64,000 nt of DNA from Bacteriovoracaceae bacterium (lineage in GTDB: Bacteria > Bdellovibrionota > Bacteriovoracia > Bacteriovoracales > Bacteriovoracaceae). The notes beneath the pieces are model-generated. The model had not been told where the DNA came from. It saw only the letters and a program-made list of their open reading frames with translations, and searched no databases. A program made the position numbers and the translations under genes. The DNA lies in contig JABFRR010000003.1 in NCBI GenBank assembly GCA_013141065.1, forward strand, positions 186,001 to 250,000, given 5' to 3'. Positions 54,219-62,953 of the stretch are shown here, piece by piece. The first letter of the stretch is position 1; every line of letters begins with the position of its first letter.

Positions 54219-55499
54219 ATGTCTAAAATTAAATTGATCAAAGCTCGACAAATTCTCGATTCTCGTGGAAATCCAACGGTAGAAGTTGATGTCCAAACTG
54301 AAGCAGGTTTTCTAGGAAGAGCAGCAGTGCCATCAGGTGCGTCTACTGGATCAAAAGAAGCTTTAGAATTAAGAGATGGTGATAAATCTTACTACGTAGG
54401 CAAGTCTGTATTAAAGGCAGTAAAAAATATCAATGAAGTCATTGCACCAAAAGTACTAGGCTTAGAAGTGACAGATCAAAAGAAAATTGACCTCCTTATG
54501 TTGGAGCTTGATGGAACAGAAAATAAATCGAAACTAGGTGCTAATGCAATTCTTGGTGTTTCGATGGCAGTGTGCCGTGCAGGTGCTCTTGATAGTAAAA
54601 TGAGCCTGGTGCAATACTTATTTGAAAAATGTAATGCACCCAATATGCATAAAAAATTAATCATGCCGACTCCACTAATGAATATTATTAACGGGGGGTC
54701 ACACGCTTCAAATAATCTGGATATTCAAGAATTCATGATTGTTCCGCATCTTAAAAAATCCTTCGCTGAAAATCTAAGAGCTGGTGTAGAAGTTTTTCAC
54801 GCCCTAAAAAAGGTTCTTACTGATTCACATTACTCAACTAATGTTGGTGATGAAGGAGGTTTTGCTCCTGATTTAAAATCTCATGAAGAAGCGATTGATT
54901 TAATTTTAGTTGCAATAAAATCTGCAGGATATGTCCCAGGTGTGGATATCTCTCTTTCACTAGATGCTGCCGCTAGTGAATTTTACAAAAATGGTAAATA
55001 CCAAATGCAGGGAAAAGATTTCTCAACTCTTGAGATGATTAATTATTATTCAGATTTATGTGCAAAGTACCCGATCTATTCTATTGAAGACGGACTTGAT
55101 GAAGGGGACCATCAGGGTTGGATTGAATTAACGAAAGTTCTAGGTTCAAAAGTTGTATTAGTTGGAGACGATTTATTTGTCACTAACAAGAAAATTTTTG
55201 AAGCAGGAATAAAGGTTGGAGAGGCCAACGCAATTTTGGTTAAGGTCAATCAAATCGGAACTTTGACTGAGACTTTTGAGGCGATGCAGTTAGGATTTGA
55301 TAACAACTACAAGGCCATCATCTCACATCGTTCTGGTGAAACTGGAGATTCGTTTATTGCGGATCTAGCTGTTGCAACTGGTGCGGCACATATTAAAACT
55401 GGCTCAGCAAGTCGCTCGGATAGAATGGAAAAATATAATCAACTTCTACGAATAGAAGAAGAACTTGGAGTTAATGCGATTTATTTACCAGTTAAATAA
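54219..55499 (+). CDS. eno: Enolase
   Basis: 426 residues with AAGGAA before the ATG. Diagnostic motifs: [83 protein letters not shown], the catalytic base region and the signature [17 protein letters not shown] then SHRSGETGD. It converts 2-phosphoglycerate to phosphoenolpyruvate. It lies just after murI and before the kinase-like gene. Confidence 0.98.
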   Translation: MSKIKLIKARQILDSRGNPTVEVDVQTEAGFLGRAAVPSGASTGSKEALELRDGDKSYYVGKSVLKAVKNINEVIAPKVLGLEVTDQKKIDLLMLELDGTENKSKLGANAILGVSMAVCRAGALDSKMSLVQYLFEKCNAPNMHKKLIMPTPLMNIINGGSHASNNLDIQEFMIVPHLKKSFAENLRAGVEVFHALKKVLTDSHYSTNVGDEGGFAPDLKSHEEAIDLILVAIKSAGYVPGVDISLSLDAAASEFYKNGKYQMQGKDFSTLEMINYYSDLCAKYPIYSIEDGLDEGDHQGWIELTKVLGSKVVLVGDDLFVTNKKIFEAGIKVGEANAILVKVNQIGTLTETFEAMQLGFDNNYKAIISHRSGETGDSFIADLAVATGAAHIKTGSASRSDRMEKYNQLLRIEEELGVNAIYLPVK

Positions 55500-55533
55500 A
55501 TTCATTTAAGAGAAGTTCCCTCTCTATTGGAGT

Positions 55534-56304
55534 TTGTTGAGACAACACAAATCAATAAGAGAGGGAATCTTGTTTTCTTTAAAAAAAAATAAGACAGAAA
55601 AAATATTTAATTCAAAAAATGAAGATGGTCATTTTCACGATCAGCTTTTTTTTCATGACATGATTAATCTTACTCATGGTCTCTTATTGTTTATTGATCA
55701 AAGAAATATAAGCAATAACACATTAAATTCTGCGGATCTTCTGTTAATTAAGTCGGAAATAAAAACTCTGCAAAGTTTACTTCGCGACCATTTTAAAATG
55801 AAGCATAAAAACTTGCTCTCTTCGCCAAGCTTTATTGATGTTTTTGAATTAAAAAATGTGATTCACTCATTAATAGGTACCTACCTTAAAGAAAAACCAG
55901 TAAATACGTCTATTATAATTGATCCAGATGCTGAAAAATTTTTTTCAATTCAATTTTCAAATTTTTATAGAATTTGTAATAATTTAATTAAAAATATTAG
56001 TGAATCTGAAGGAAGTGAAATCGATTTAAAATTTTCGGTGACTATATTGGGGTTAAAAATTGAATCAAGTAATACACTTAAGGAACACTTGGATTCAAAC
56101 TTACCAGAGTATTTAGAGAGGGTAATATTAAATGAAAAAAATATTCAGTCAGAAGGCCTTGGTATTGAATCCATCCATCAATTGACTAAAGACTGTGGAG
56201 GGACTTTTAATTTTGAAATTCAAAATAATATTTGGATCAATAAAGTTTTTTTGCCTAATCTTTTAAGTCGTGAGGATAAAAATGCCTCTAAAAAAGCAGC
56301 TTAA
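55534..56304 (+). CDS. Histidine-kinase-like ATPase-domain protein, degenerate
   Basis: 256 residues, start at TTG 55534 or 55537 after GGAG. A helical part contains FHDMINLTHGLLLFI (H-box-like, His-Asp then helix), and a C-terminal GHKL-type region shows an N-box (RICNNLIKNISES) and a G2-like box (SEGLGIESIHQLTKDCGGTF), but the G1 box (DxGxG) is not recognisable (SSNTLKEHLDS). There is no sensor or membrane segment. It may be a phosphatase, an inactive kinase or a phosphotransfer adaptor. An HPt protein is encoded 2.5 kb downstream. Confidence 0.5.
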   Translation: MLRQHKSIREGILFSLKKNKTEKIFNSKNEDGHFHDQLFFHDMINLTHGLLLFIDQRNISNNTLNSADLLLIKSEIKTLQSLLRDHFKMKHKNLLSSPSFIDVFELKNVIHSLIGTYLKEKPVNTSIIIDPDAEKFFSIQFSNFYRICNNLIKNISESEGSEIDLKFSVTILGLKIESSNTLKEHLDSNLPEYLERVILNEKNIQSEGLGIESIHQLTKDCGGTFNFEIQNNIWINKVFLPNLLSREDKNASKKAA

Positions 56305-56347
56305 TATAATACTTGTCACGATCCTTTTATATTTTTAAGCTATAGTA

Positions 56348-57523
56348 ATGAAGATTCAATTTTCTCTTCTTGTTTTAATGGTGACAATTTTTTCCTCACC
56401 ACTTTTTTCAGCAACACCTCACAGAGGGAGTGCCGAACTCTTAAATCCAGAAGCGTATTCTATAAATGCCTCAACAACACTTTATCAATCTAGTGCCTTA
56501 ATTGACAATGACGGTGTTGAGACTGCCTATCCCGAAGGCTCCGCTTACCGAATTATCGATGCTGATCTGACATTTCGTTATGGATTTAGTAAGAAATTAG
56601 AGTTGGGTTTCACTGGGCGATTTCGAAGCGTGAGTTCAATGCTTAATGATGAAACCTCAGAAAGCTCAGGCCCAGAGTCACTTGGACTTGAAATTAAATA
56701 TTCCTTTCCGAAAGTTAAAAATATGACTTATGCCATTGGTGCTCATTATAGACAAACATTATATGCTAATGGTCTATTTGATTCTGCAGTACTTATTCCT
56801 TCCGATACGCTTATTTTAGGAGACTCTGGTAGTGAATACGGAGTTGACTTATTTATGACGAATAATTTGAAGCCCTGGAAATGGGATTTAAAATTAGGTT
56901 ATAATTCTCCTGCTAATGATTTAAGTAGTGAGATAGATTATCGAGCTGAAATTATTTATCTTTTTTCAAGTGTTAATCTATTTATGGGTGTTGAAGGTAT
57001 AGTGTCTTTAAATAGAGACCAATACACAGATGATCCTGCACTGAAACCTGTTCAGGCCACAGGTTCAACACGTCTTTTTAATAGTCTTAATCGTCAAAAA
57101 CTTGCACCTTTTGGTGGAGTAAATTTCAGTTTAAATAAGCTTACATTCACTTTGAAAGGTCAAAGTGTCATGGCCGGCAGATCAACTGATAAGGGACAAT
57201 CGATTAGTTTGGGACTTAGTTGGAATTCAACTGGTGTTACTGATGAATCTATTAAAATCGACAGTTTTAAAGAATATATTGTCGATGGTTCGGTGTTAAA
57301 AGTTTCGGCCCGAGGAAATTTTATTAGGGTAGACCAAGGTCTTTCAACAGACGTAGAAAAAGGAATGAAATTTGATATATACCAAACTGATTATTTTGGT
57401 GGAAATGTTCTTGTGGGCTCAGGAATAGTTTTCGACGTGGGAGTGGATTGGTCGGTTATAAAACTCACCAAACGCTATAATCAAATTGTTATCAAGCCTG
57501 GTTTCGCTGCCAGAGGGTATTAG
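56348..57523 (+). CDS. Outer-membrane beta-barrel-like protein
   Basis: 391 residues. A signal peptide (cleavage after PLFSA) precedes about 260 residues of alternating strands with aromatic girdles (RYGFSKKLELGFTGRFRSV; LGLEIKYSFPK; YAIGAHYRQTL; WKWDLKLGYNSP), as in transporter-like or OmpA-like barrels. The last 100 residues (about 300-391) are a soluble beta domain (EYIVDGSVLKVSARGNFIRV, EKGMKFDIYQTDY). No closing Phe; ends RGY. Function unknown. The same-strand upstream gene ends 43 nt before it. Confidence 0.7.
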   Translation: MKIQFSLLVLMVTIFSSPLFSATPHRGSAELLNPEAYSINASTTLYQSSALIDNDGVETAYPEGSAYRIIDADLTFRYGFSKKLELGFTGRFRSVSSMLNDETSESSGPESLGLEIKYSFPKVKNMTYAIGAHYRQTLYANGLFDSAVLIPSDTLILGDSGSEYGVDLFMTNNLKPWKWDLKLGYNSPANDLSSEIDYRAEIIYLFSSVNLFMGVEGIVSLNRDQYTDDPALKPVQATGSTRLFNSLNRQKLAPFGGVNFSLNKLTFTLKGQSVMAGRSTDKGQSISLGLSWNSTGVTDESIKIDSFKEYIVDGSVLKVSARGNFIRVDQGLSTDVEKGMKFDIYQTDYFGGNVLVGSGIVFDVGVDWSVIKLTKRYNQIVIKPGFAARGY

Positions 57524-57614
57524 CCATCTAGGTAGAATTTATCTGTTTTCATTCATCAGTCTTCGTGTAAAATTAAATTATTATTTATTTAATTCTCATT
57601 AATGAGGAAAACGC

Positions 57615-58340
57615 ATGAAAATTTCGCATTTGCTTTTATTAGTTCTTTCACTTCTTGTTTCTGGAACAGTTTTTTCCAAAACGTTTTCAAGTCAGTTTTC
57701 TGAATTTGAATTACCAAACGGATGGGATTGCGCACTTGAGGGTTCGGAATGGGTATGCCAAAGCGATAACAAAGATAGAAAAAAAGAAGCAATTATTATT
57801 TTAGCTGCAAAATACCGAGGAGAACAAGATTCTCTTGATCAGTACCAGGCCTATTTAAAAGCCGCGAAATCTTTTACGCTTCCTGGTGGGAAAATTCAAA
57901 TTTCAGAGGCTAAATCAGTCACGGTTCGAGAGATCAATGGACAACGATGGGTAGATGCACTTCATCTTGCTAGTGAAGTTCCAGGTTTTTATACAAGGTA
58001 TCTTGCAACAGTTAAGGATTCATTAGGTATTGCTGTAACTTTTTCAGTTGCAAAAGATCATTACGACTCTTATCAAGAAATTTTTGAAAAAATAATTGCG
58101 ACATTAAAAGTTTTCGATCAAAAAGCGGCATCTGGAGAAACTTGGAAAGCGAAAAGTGCAGAAGGTGACTTAATTGGTGATGGAACCTATATTCCTGATC
58201 AAGGTACACAAGCAGATATTGGAATGCAAAAGAAAGCCTCAGGAAAAGGAGGCGATGATTCTACTGAAACTATTATTGGTCTCTTATTGGCCGCTGCAGT
58301 TGTCTTCTTCTTAATAAAAATGAAAAAGAAAAAGAAATAA
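57615..58340 (+). CDS. Exported protein with C-terminal membrane anchor and basic tail
   Basis: 241 residues. Signal peptide (cleavage near FSKT), then a soluble domain (about 25-175) starting FSEFELPNGWDCALEGSEWVCQ with one Cys pair and resembling a stress-induced or PsbP-like beta domain. A Gly/Asp/Ser/Thr linker leads to a hydrophobic helix (about 218-234) ending in six Lys. The shape (linker with GKGG, helix, basic cluster) resembles C-terminal sorting tags such as GlyGly-CTERM, though no sortase-like enzyme lies nearby. Otherwise a simple inner-membrane anchor. AGGAAA precedes the start. A terminator follows. Confidence 0.65.
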   Translation: MKISHLLLLVLSLLVSGTVFSKTFSSQFSEFELPNGWDCALEGSEWVCQSDNKDRKKEAIIILAAKYRGEQDSLDQYQAYLKAAKSFTLPGGKIQISEAKSVTVREINGQRWVDALHLASEVPGFYTRYLATVKDSLGIAVTFSVAKDHYDSYQEIFEKIIATLKVFDQKAASGETWKAKSAEGDLIGDGTYIPDQGTQADIGMQKKASGKGGDDSTETIIGLLLAAAVVFFLIKMKKKKK

Positions 58341-58351
58341 AATTCACGCAC

Positions 58352-58380
58352 AAAGGGAGGTATTTTATCTCCCTTTTTTT
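58352..58380. terminator. Intrinsic terminator between convergent genes
   Basis: AAAGGGAG (58352-58359), nine-nt loop, CTCCCTTT, then a T-run on the plus strand that runs into the stop of the opposing gene. It ends the 57615 gene. On the minus strand the stem is followed by few T, so it is probably one-directional. Confidence 0.8.
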
Positions 58381-58699
58381 ACAAAATATTTAATCGTCTT
58401 AAATTTCTAAAAACAAATGCCTCTCTTCGAGATTCTTCATAAGACCGTACCTTCTTCCAATCTGTTTCTTCTGGAGAGTTATAAATTACGTCTTTGAGTA
58501 TGTTTGGCTGGTCTGGTGCGTAGGGAGAATTTGTTGCGTTTGTAATGGCCTCATCTTTAGAAGAGGCGCTAAGATCATTGGCCAGCTTGAGTTCATTTTT
58601 AATTTGCTTGAGTTCACGAACATCTTCTCGCCCGGTGCTCGATTCCTGGGCCCTGTAAAATGAACGCATTAGATTAAGTTTAGAGATAGAATCCGCCAT
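58379..58699 (-). CDS. Small hypothetical protein
   Basis: 106 residues, highly charged and helical (NLMRSFYRAQESSTGRE, DVRELKQIKNELKLAND), with an acidic/Asn-rich middle and a basic C-terminus (RSYEESRREAFVFRNLRRL). No membrane segment or motif. No Shine-Dalgarno, but TATAGT lies 5 nt upstream of ATG 58699, a leaderless-type start. Family unknown. Confidence 0.55.
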   Translation of the reverse strand: MADSISKLNLMRSFYRAQESSTGREDVRELKQIKNELKLANDLSASSKDEAITNATNSPYAPDQPNILKDVIYNSPEETDWKKVRSYEESRREAFVFRNLRRLNIL

Positions 58700-58807
58700 A
58701 GCTGACTATATCGGTCGGTTAGCGGGAAAGCTTTAGTTAAATAGAAATAATTCACTAAATTTCACAAATTACTTTTATTTTGTTTAGGAAAGGGTCATAA
58801 TCTACAA

Positions 58808-59182
58808 ATGCAATACAAAAAAGTTAATGGCGTCGAATTGAAGCGAAGATTTAGAGGGGATGAAGAAATACTCAAGGATATGATTGATTTATTTATCGAA
58901 CATTCTGATGACCTCGTTGAAAATATTCACTCTGCAATTACTACTGAAGATGGGGTTAACTTAAAATTACATGCCCATACGATGAAAGGTATCTTGAATA
59001 ATTTTTACGCTATTAAAGCGAGTCAAATATCCTATGAATTAGAAATTTTAGGACTTAAGAAAAATTTTTCAGTTGCGCGAGAAACTTTTGAAAAATTAGA
59101 AGAAGAAATAGATGTTATTTTAAGCGATCTTCTTGAATTGAAATCAAATTTAAATTCAAATTCAAATGAGACTGGCCACTAG
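58808..59182 (+). CDS. HPt-domain phosphotransfer protein
   Basis: 124 residues, almost entirely one HPt four-helix bundle. LKLHAHTMKGILNNFYA carries the phospho-His57 in the usual HTxKG motif. Upstream VELKRRFRGDEEILKDMIDLFIEHSDDLVENI matches the first helices. It would relay phosphate between a hybrid kinase and a response regulator; none is adjacent. No Shine-Dalgarno; CATAAT sits 6 nt before the ATG. The 3' end overlaps the opposing menE-menH gene by 21 nt. Confidence 0.85.
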   Translation: MQYKKVNGVELKRRFRGDEEILKDMIDLFIEHSDDLVENIHSAITTEDGVNLKLHAHTMKGILNNFYAIKASQISYELEILGLKKNFSVARETFEKLEEEIDVILSDLLELKSNLNSNSNETGH

Positions 59183-61129
59183 TTCAATAAATTCCTTTTT
59201 ATGAGTGACATGTAGTTTATGGCCTGCATTTTGAATAATATGGCAATTTTTAGACAAAAGACTTATAGATTGAAAGTGTTTTTTATATTTAAGATCTTCT
59301 GATCCTACAATGGCACTTATTTTCATCTCGGGAATTTGTTTAAAATTTAGAAGTGTTTCTTCAATGTTAAATACACTTGCACCGGGAGAAAAATATGAAA
59401 GTGATTTTTGCCACTCTTTATAATCATGTGTTAATTTTTTGCTTATATCTGTCGAGAAATGAATATCTTGATTGTATTGATAAAAAATGGGATTTGAATA
59501 CCATTTACTGAAAAATGCATTTTTGTCTTTGTCATAATCATTAAACAAAGCTTGGTCTTCTAAAAATCTATCATCTTTTTTGTCTTCATTATTTAAACCA
59601 ACAGATGCTGAATGAAGGATGAGATGTTGAGCTTTCAGTCCTCTGTTAATTAATTCAACTGCGATTCTCCCCCCCATAGAATATCCTAATAGGATGAGTT
59701 CTTCGAAATGTGATCTGTATATTTTAATAATTTCATTCAAATAAAAATAGATTTCTTCAGCACTTTGAAAATTCTTAGTACTTGTTTGTCCATGCCCCGG
59801 TAAATCGATAAAGAGGTAGCTGTTGTTTTTGTCTGATTCTAGTAAAAAATTCCAATCTTTTTGATCTTCCATGAAACCGTGAAAGACGACGATGAGTTTT
59901 TTTGTGGTGAGTCCAGGTATGAAAACATAATTAAATAATGAACTGAGCCATTTTATAGCGGCCCAATTTTTAATATGATGACGACTTGGCTTTATTCCCG
60001 CTTCACAAAATTCTTTTGGATATTCCCAAATGTATTTAGGTACCATGGGGGAAGGTAATTTATTTTTTAGAATGGCTATTGATGAGTCTGAATCCACAGG
60101 GGAAGATGTCACCAATATATGAGAATTATCCCAAGTGAAATGTGGTATGGAAGTAGAAAAGGCATTTTCGAGATCTGGAATTTCACTTAAGACTTTTTCA
60201 ATTTCACTTGGGTTGACGAGTACACCGGCACTTTTAAAGAGAAAGTCTTTCCGAGCAGAAAAGACTATCCTTCCAGCATGGTTTTTTTCACCTAAGTCTT
60301 TAGTATGATAAAACCCATCTTCGTCCACATCGACACTTTCAGAAAGCATCGGCCCTTTAATCATAATACATTTATCGGCATCGAGATCAACACTTGCTCC
60401 TGGAATTGTCTTTCCATTTAATAGGACAAATGATGCGGTTTCAGTCATGCCATATGTTTCAAAAATATTTAGTCCCATTTTTCCGGCTTGAATTTTAAGA
60501 GCTGGATCACAGTATCCACCACCGACTAAGATCATTTTACACTTTTTCAGTGTTTTTAATTTTTCTTCATCAGTTAAAACTCGACGTAATTGAAGAGGAA
60601 CTAAAGATGTATATTGATAGATTGCTTCACTGTCAGGATTGATTAAAATTGAACCTTTACTTAAAAAAGCTCTCCATAAAACCATTAGTCCCGCGATGTG
60701 AAAATGCGAGAGATTAAGCACTGAAATATCTCCAGGTTTCATCATCAAAAGGCTTATCGCAGTGTTTGCTGAAAAATAGATATTCTCGAGCGAAAGACCA
60801 ATTTTTTTTGGAAAACCAGTAGATCCTGAACTCATAAGGTAGAAAGAATTTTGTTCGAGATGATCTTTAAGGTTAGAGCTCAATGGAGGTAAATTATTTT
60901 TTTTATGAACCAGCGCTTGTTTTTTATGCAATAAAGAAGTCAATAATTGAGAAAATGCAAGAAAGGGTGATTCTTCTGATATTTCTTCAAGAGGTGGGTT
61001 TTTATTTATTTGGTTTAATAGATCCTGATAAGTAAAAGTTTGATCTAATTGCTTGAGAAAAATTGTTGCGCAGAGTTCTTTATCAGCTGTAAAAGAATCC
61101 AAAGTATTTTTTAATAAATCGTCACTCAT
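59162..61129 (-). CDS. Fusion of O-succinylbenzoate-CoA ligase-like and SHCHC synthase-like enzymes (MenE-MenH)
   Basis: 655 residues. Part 1 (about 1-385) is an AMP-forming ligase: ATP loop YLMSSGSTGFPKK, FETYGMTETAS, TKDLGE, and RKDFLFKSAGVLVNPSEIE; it is short, like MenE. Part 2 (about 400-655) is an alpha/beta hydrolase: VVFHGFMEDQKDW, DLPGHGQTS, nucleophile GYSMGGR (Ser484), acid in GSEDLKY and NAGHKLH (His637), which match MenH. The two act near each other in menaquinone synthesis. Another short-chain acyl ligase plus thioesterase is the alternative. dinB lies 9 nt upstream. Confidence 0.75.
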   Translation of the reverse strand: MSDDLLKNTLDSFTADKELCATIFLKQLDQTFTYQDLLNQINKNPPLEEISEESPFLAFSQLLTSLLHKKQALVHKKNNLPPLSSNLKDHLEQNSFYLMSSGSTGFPKKIGLSLENIYFSANTAISLLMMKPGDISVLNLSHFHIAGLMVLWRAFLSKGSILINPDSEAIYQYTSLVPLQLRRVLTDEEKLKTLKKCKMILVGGGYCDPALKIQAGKMGLNIFETYGMTETASFVLLNGKTIPGASVDLDADKCIMIKGPMLSESVDVDEDGFYHTKDLGEKNHAGRIVFSARKDFLFKSAGVLVNPSEIEKVLSEIPDLENAFSTSIPHFTWDNSHILVTSSPVDSDSSIAILKNKLPSPMVPKYIWEYPKEFCEAGIKPSRHHIKNWAAIKWLSSLFNYVFIPGLTTKKLIVVFHGFMEDQKDWNFLLESDKNNSYLFIDLPGHGQTSTKNFQSAEEIYFYLNEIIKIYRSHFEELILLGYSMGGRIAVELINRGLKAQHLILHSASVGLNNEDKKDDRFLEDQALFNDYDKDKNAFFSKWYSNPIFYQYNQDIHFSTDISKKLTHDYKEWQKSLSYFSPGASVFNIEETLLNFKQIPEMKISAIVGSEDLKYKKHFQSISLLSKNCHIIQNAGHKLHVTHKKEFIELVASLI

Positions 61130-61138
61130 TTTTTTTAT

Positions 61139-62251
61139 TTAAGCACAAAGTTCGAGGAAACTTAATTGCTCCGAGAAAACTTCATCACTTGTTAAAAATC
61201 TTACTCCAAGCCCAATAAGACGTACACAATAAGTTTCATTTCTTGGCAAAGTGTTACAAAGAAGGTGTGTAAATTTATCCAGAGAGGCATGCCTAGAAAA
61301 GCTTTCTTCCTGGTATAAAAAGGGCAAAAGTGTTTCTTCACAAGTTGATTGCTTAAAGTTTGAATATTTAATCTTTATAAAGACTTTTTTTATTTTTTTA
61401 AAAGGCTCATCCTTTAAATGAGAGGCCAATCGTTCATTCATTTCCAGATACAAGTCTTCTAAAACCAACTTCAGCTCTTCTTCAGAGCAGATATCTTTTA
61501 TGAATGTGCTTTCGACACTTAGTGATTTCCTTTCCCAATGAGCGATCACCTCGCGAGTGTCAATTCCATGACAGTACTGATAGAGTTCATGACTAAATTT
61601 TCCAAAACTAAGAGCTAAGATTTCAGGCGAAAGCCGCCTTAAATCTAGGCATGTTTTTACTCCTAAATTTTCTAGTATTTGTTGACTTTTTTTTCCTACA
61701 CCAGGAATTAATTTAACGGGTAAATTAAGGACAAATGATTCTATTTCGTGAGGCTTAATAACAAAAAATCCGTTAGGTTTTTTCCAATCACTGGCTATTT
61801 TGGCGAGATACTTGTTGGGCGCAATCCCAACAGAGGCCACTAGCCCCGTTTTGTTAAAAATTTCATCTTTAATCAGTTTTCCAATTTCAATTGCACTTGG
61901 TGCTTCACTAACATCCAGATAAGCTTCATCTAATGAAACTGTTTCAACTTTAGAAGAATATTTGAGAAATATAGATTGGATTTTTTCTGAAGCTTTTTCA
62001 TACTTTTGAAAATTAGGTTGTAGAACAATCAATTGAGGACAAAGTCTGATAGCATAATCAGTTGGCATTGCTGATTTAACTCCAAACTTTCGAGCTGCAT
62101 AATTGCTAGTACATAAAACACTGCGCGTGCCAGGCAATCCACCAATTGCGAGGGGAACATTTTTGAGTTCAGGACGTTCAAGCATTTCAACTTGCGCGTA
62201 AAAGCAGTCCATATCAACATGGATAATTTTTCGTATGTAAGTTTTCGTCAT
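61139..62251 (-). CDS. dinB: DNA polymerase IV
   Basis: 370 residues. Y-family motifs: HVDMDCFYAQVEM (metal Asp and steric gate region), AIGGLPGTRSVLCTSNYAARKFGVKSAM, and VSLDEAYLDVSEA (catalytic Asp-Glu). The thumb HhH (LPVKLIPGVGKKSQQILENLGV) and little-finger domain follow. The C-terminus LSFLEL is close to a beta-clamp binding motif. It makes error-prone bypass synthesis on damaged DNA. lexA ends 23 nt upstream on the same strand, suggesting a lexA-dinB operon under LexA control. Confidence 0.96.
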   Translation of the reverse strand: MTKTYIRKIIHVDMDCFYAQVEMLERPELKNVPLAIGGLPGTRSVLCTSNYAARKFGVKSAMPTDYAIRLCPQLIVLQPNFQKYEKASEKIQSIFLKYSSKVETVSLDEAYLDVSEAPSAIEIGKLIKDEIFNKTGLVASVGIAPNKYLAKIASDWKKPNGFFVIKPHEIESFVLNLPVKLIPGVGKKSQQILENLGVKTCLDLRRLSPEILALSFGKFSHELYQYCHGIDTREVIAHWERKSLSVESTFIKDICSEEELKLVLEDLYLEMNERLASHLKDEPFKKIKKVFIKIKYSNFKQSTCEETLLPFLYQEESFSRHASLDKFTHLLCNTLPRNETYCVRLIGLGVRFLTSDEVFSEQLSFLELCA

Positions 62252-62274
62252 AATAGTATTGAAAGAATAGAGAA

Positions 62275-62901
62275 TTAGTAAGAGCGCAGGAGTCCTACTA
62301 AATTTCCAACTATTTTAAAATCACCAACAGATTCATCAACGACTATAGGTTGATAGTTTTTATTGGCAGGAATTAGTTCAATCGTTTTTCTTTGATGGCT
62401 AAAGGTTTTCACTGTCGCTTCGCCGTCGATAACGGCAACAACAATTTGGCCATTTCTAGCTTCTTTAGTAGAGCGACAAACGATAACGTCACCTTCGAGA
62501 ATTCCAGCATCAATCATAGAATCCCCCTTAACTGTAAGAGCAAAATATTTAAAGCCACCTTTGAGAAAATAGCGAGGGACTGAAATCGTATTTGTTGGAT
62601 TCTCAATGGCCTCAATTGGATTTCCTGCGGCAACTTGTCCCAAAAGAGGAATGTGTTCGGAGTCTGAATCACTTTGCCTACCTAGGTCTTTAGGCGTTTT
62701 TATCTCTAAACTTCTTCTTTGGTTGAGTTGTGTTTCAATTAAGCCTTCTTTATTTAAGTACTGAAGATATTTTTGAACAGACCCAAAAGACTTTAAACCA
62801 AAATGGTCTTTGATTTCTTTTTGAGTGGGAGAGTGCCCATAATCTTTGTTATAGGTAACAATGTAATCATAAAATTCTTTTTGTTTTTTTGTAATCGCCA
62901 T
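62275..62901 (-). CDS. lexA: LexA repressor
   Basis: 208 residues. The N-terminal winged helix (MAITKKQKEFYDYIVTYNKD, PTQKEIKDHFGLKSFGSVQKYLQ) resembles the LexA DNA-binding domain, with Phe/Lys in the recognition helix instead of the E. coli residues. The cleavage site is QVAAGNP (Ala92-Gly93), with Ser128 in VKGDSMID and Lys165 in EATVKTF. RecA-stimulated self-cleavage induces the SOS genes. ATG 62901 has no Shine-Dalgarno and follows the -10 box by six nt, so the mRNA is probably leaderless. Confidence 0.95.
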   Translation of the reverse strand: MAITKKQKEFYDYIVTYNKDYGHSPTQKEIKDHFGLKSFGSVQKYLQYLNKEGLIETQLNQRRSLEIKTPKDLGRQSDSDSEHIPLLGQVAAGNPIEAIENPTNTISVPRYFLKGGFKYFALTVKGDSMIDAGILEGDVIVCRSTKEARNGQIVVAVIDGEATVKTFSHQRKTIELIPANKNYQPIVVDESVGDFKIVGNLVGLLRSY

Positions 62902-62907
62902 GAATAA

Positions 62908-62936
62908 ATCTTAGGCGTAGTTTTTGCGTAAGTCAA
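62908..62936 (-). promoter_or_regulatory. lexA promoter with a candidate LexA operator
   Basis: On the minus strand TTGACT (62936-62931) and TAAGAT (62913-62908) are 17 nt apart, a strong promoter. Between them, TACGC occurs twice, one helical turn (11 nt) apart (62930-62926 and 62919-62915), and CTTACGC...GCCTAAG forms an imperfect dyad across the spacer. This is the likely autoregulatory site. It differs from the E. coli box (CTGT...ACAG) and from the TTAC-N3-GTAA site reported for Bdellovibrio. Confidence 0.6.
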
Positions 62937-62953
62937 GCGGTAGGCAATTATTT

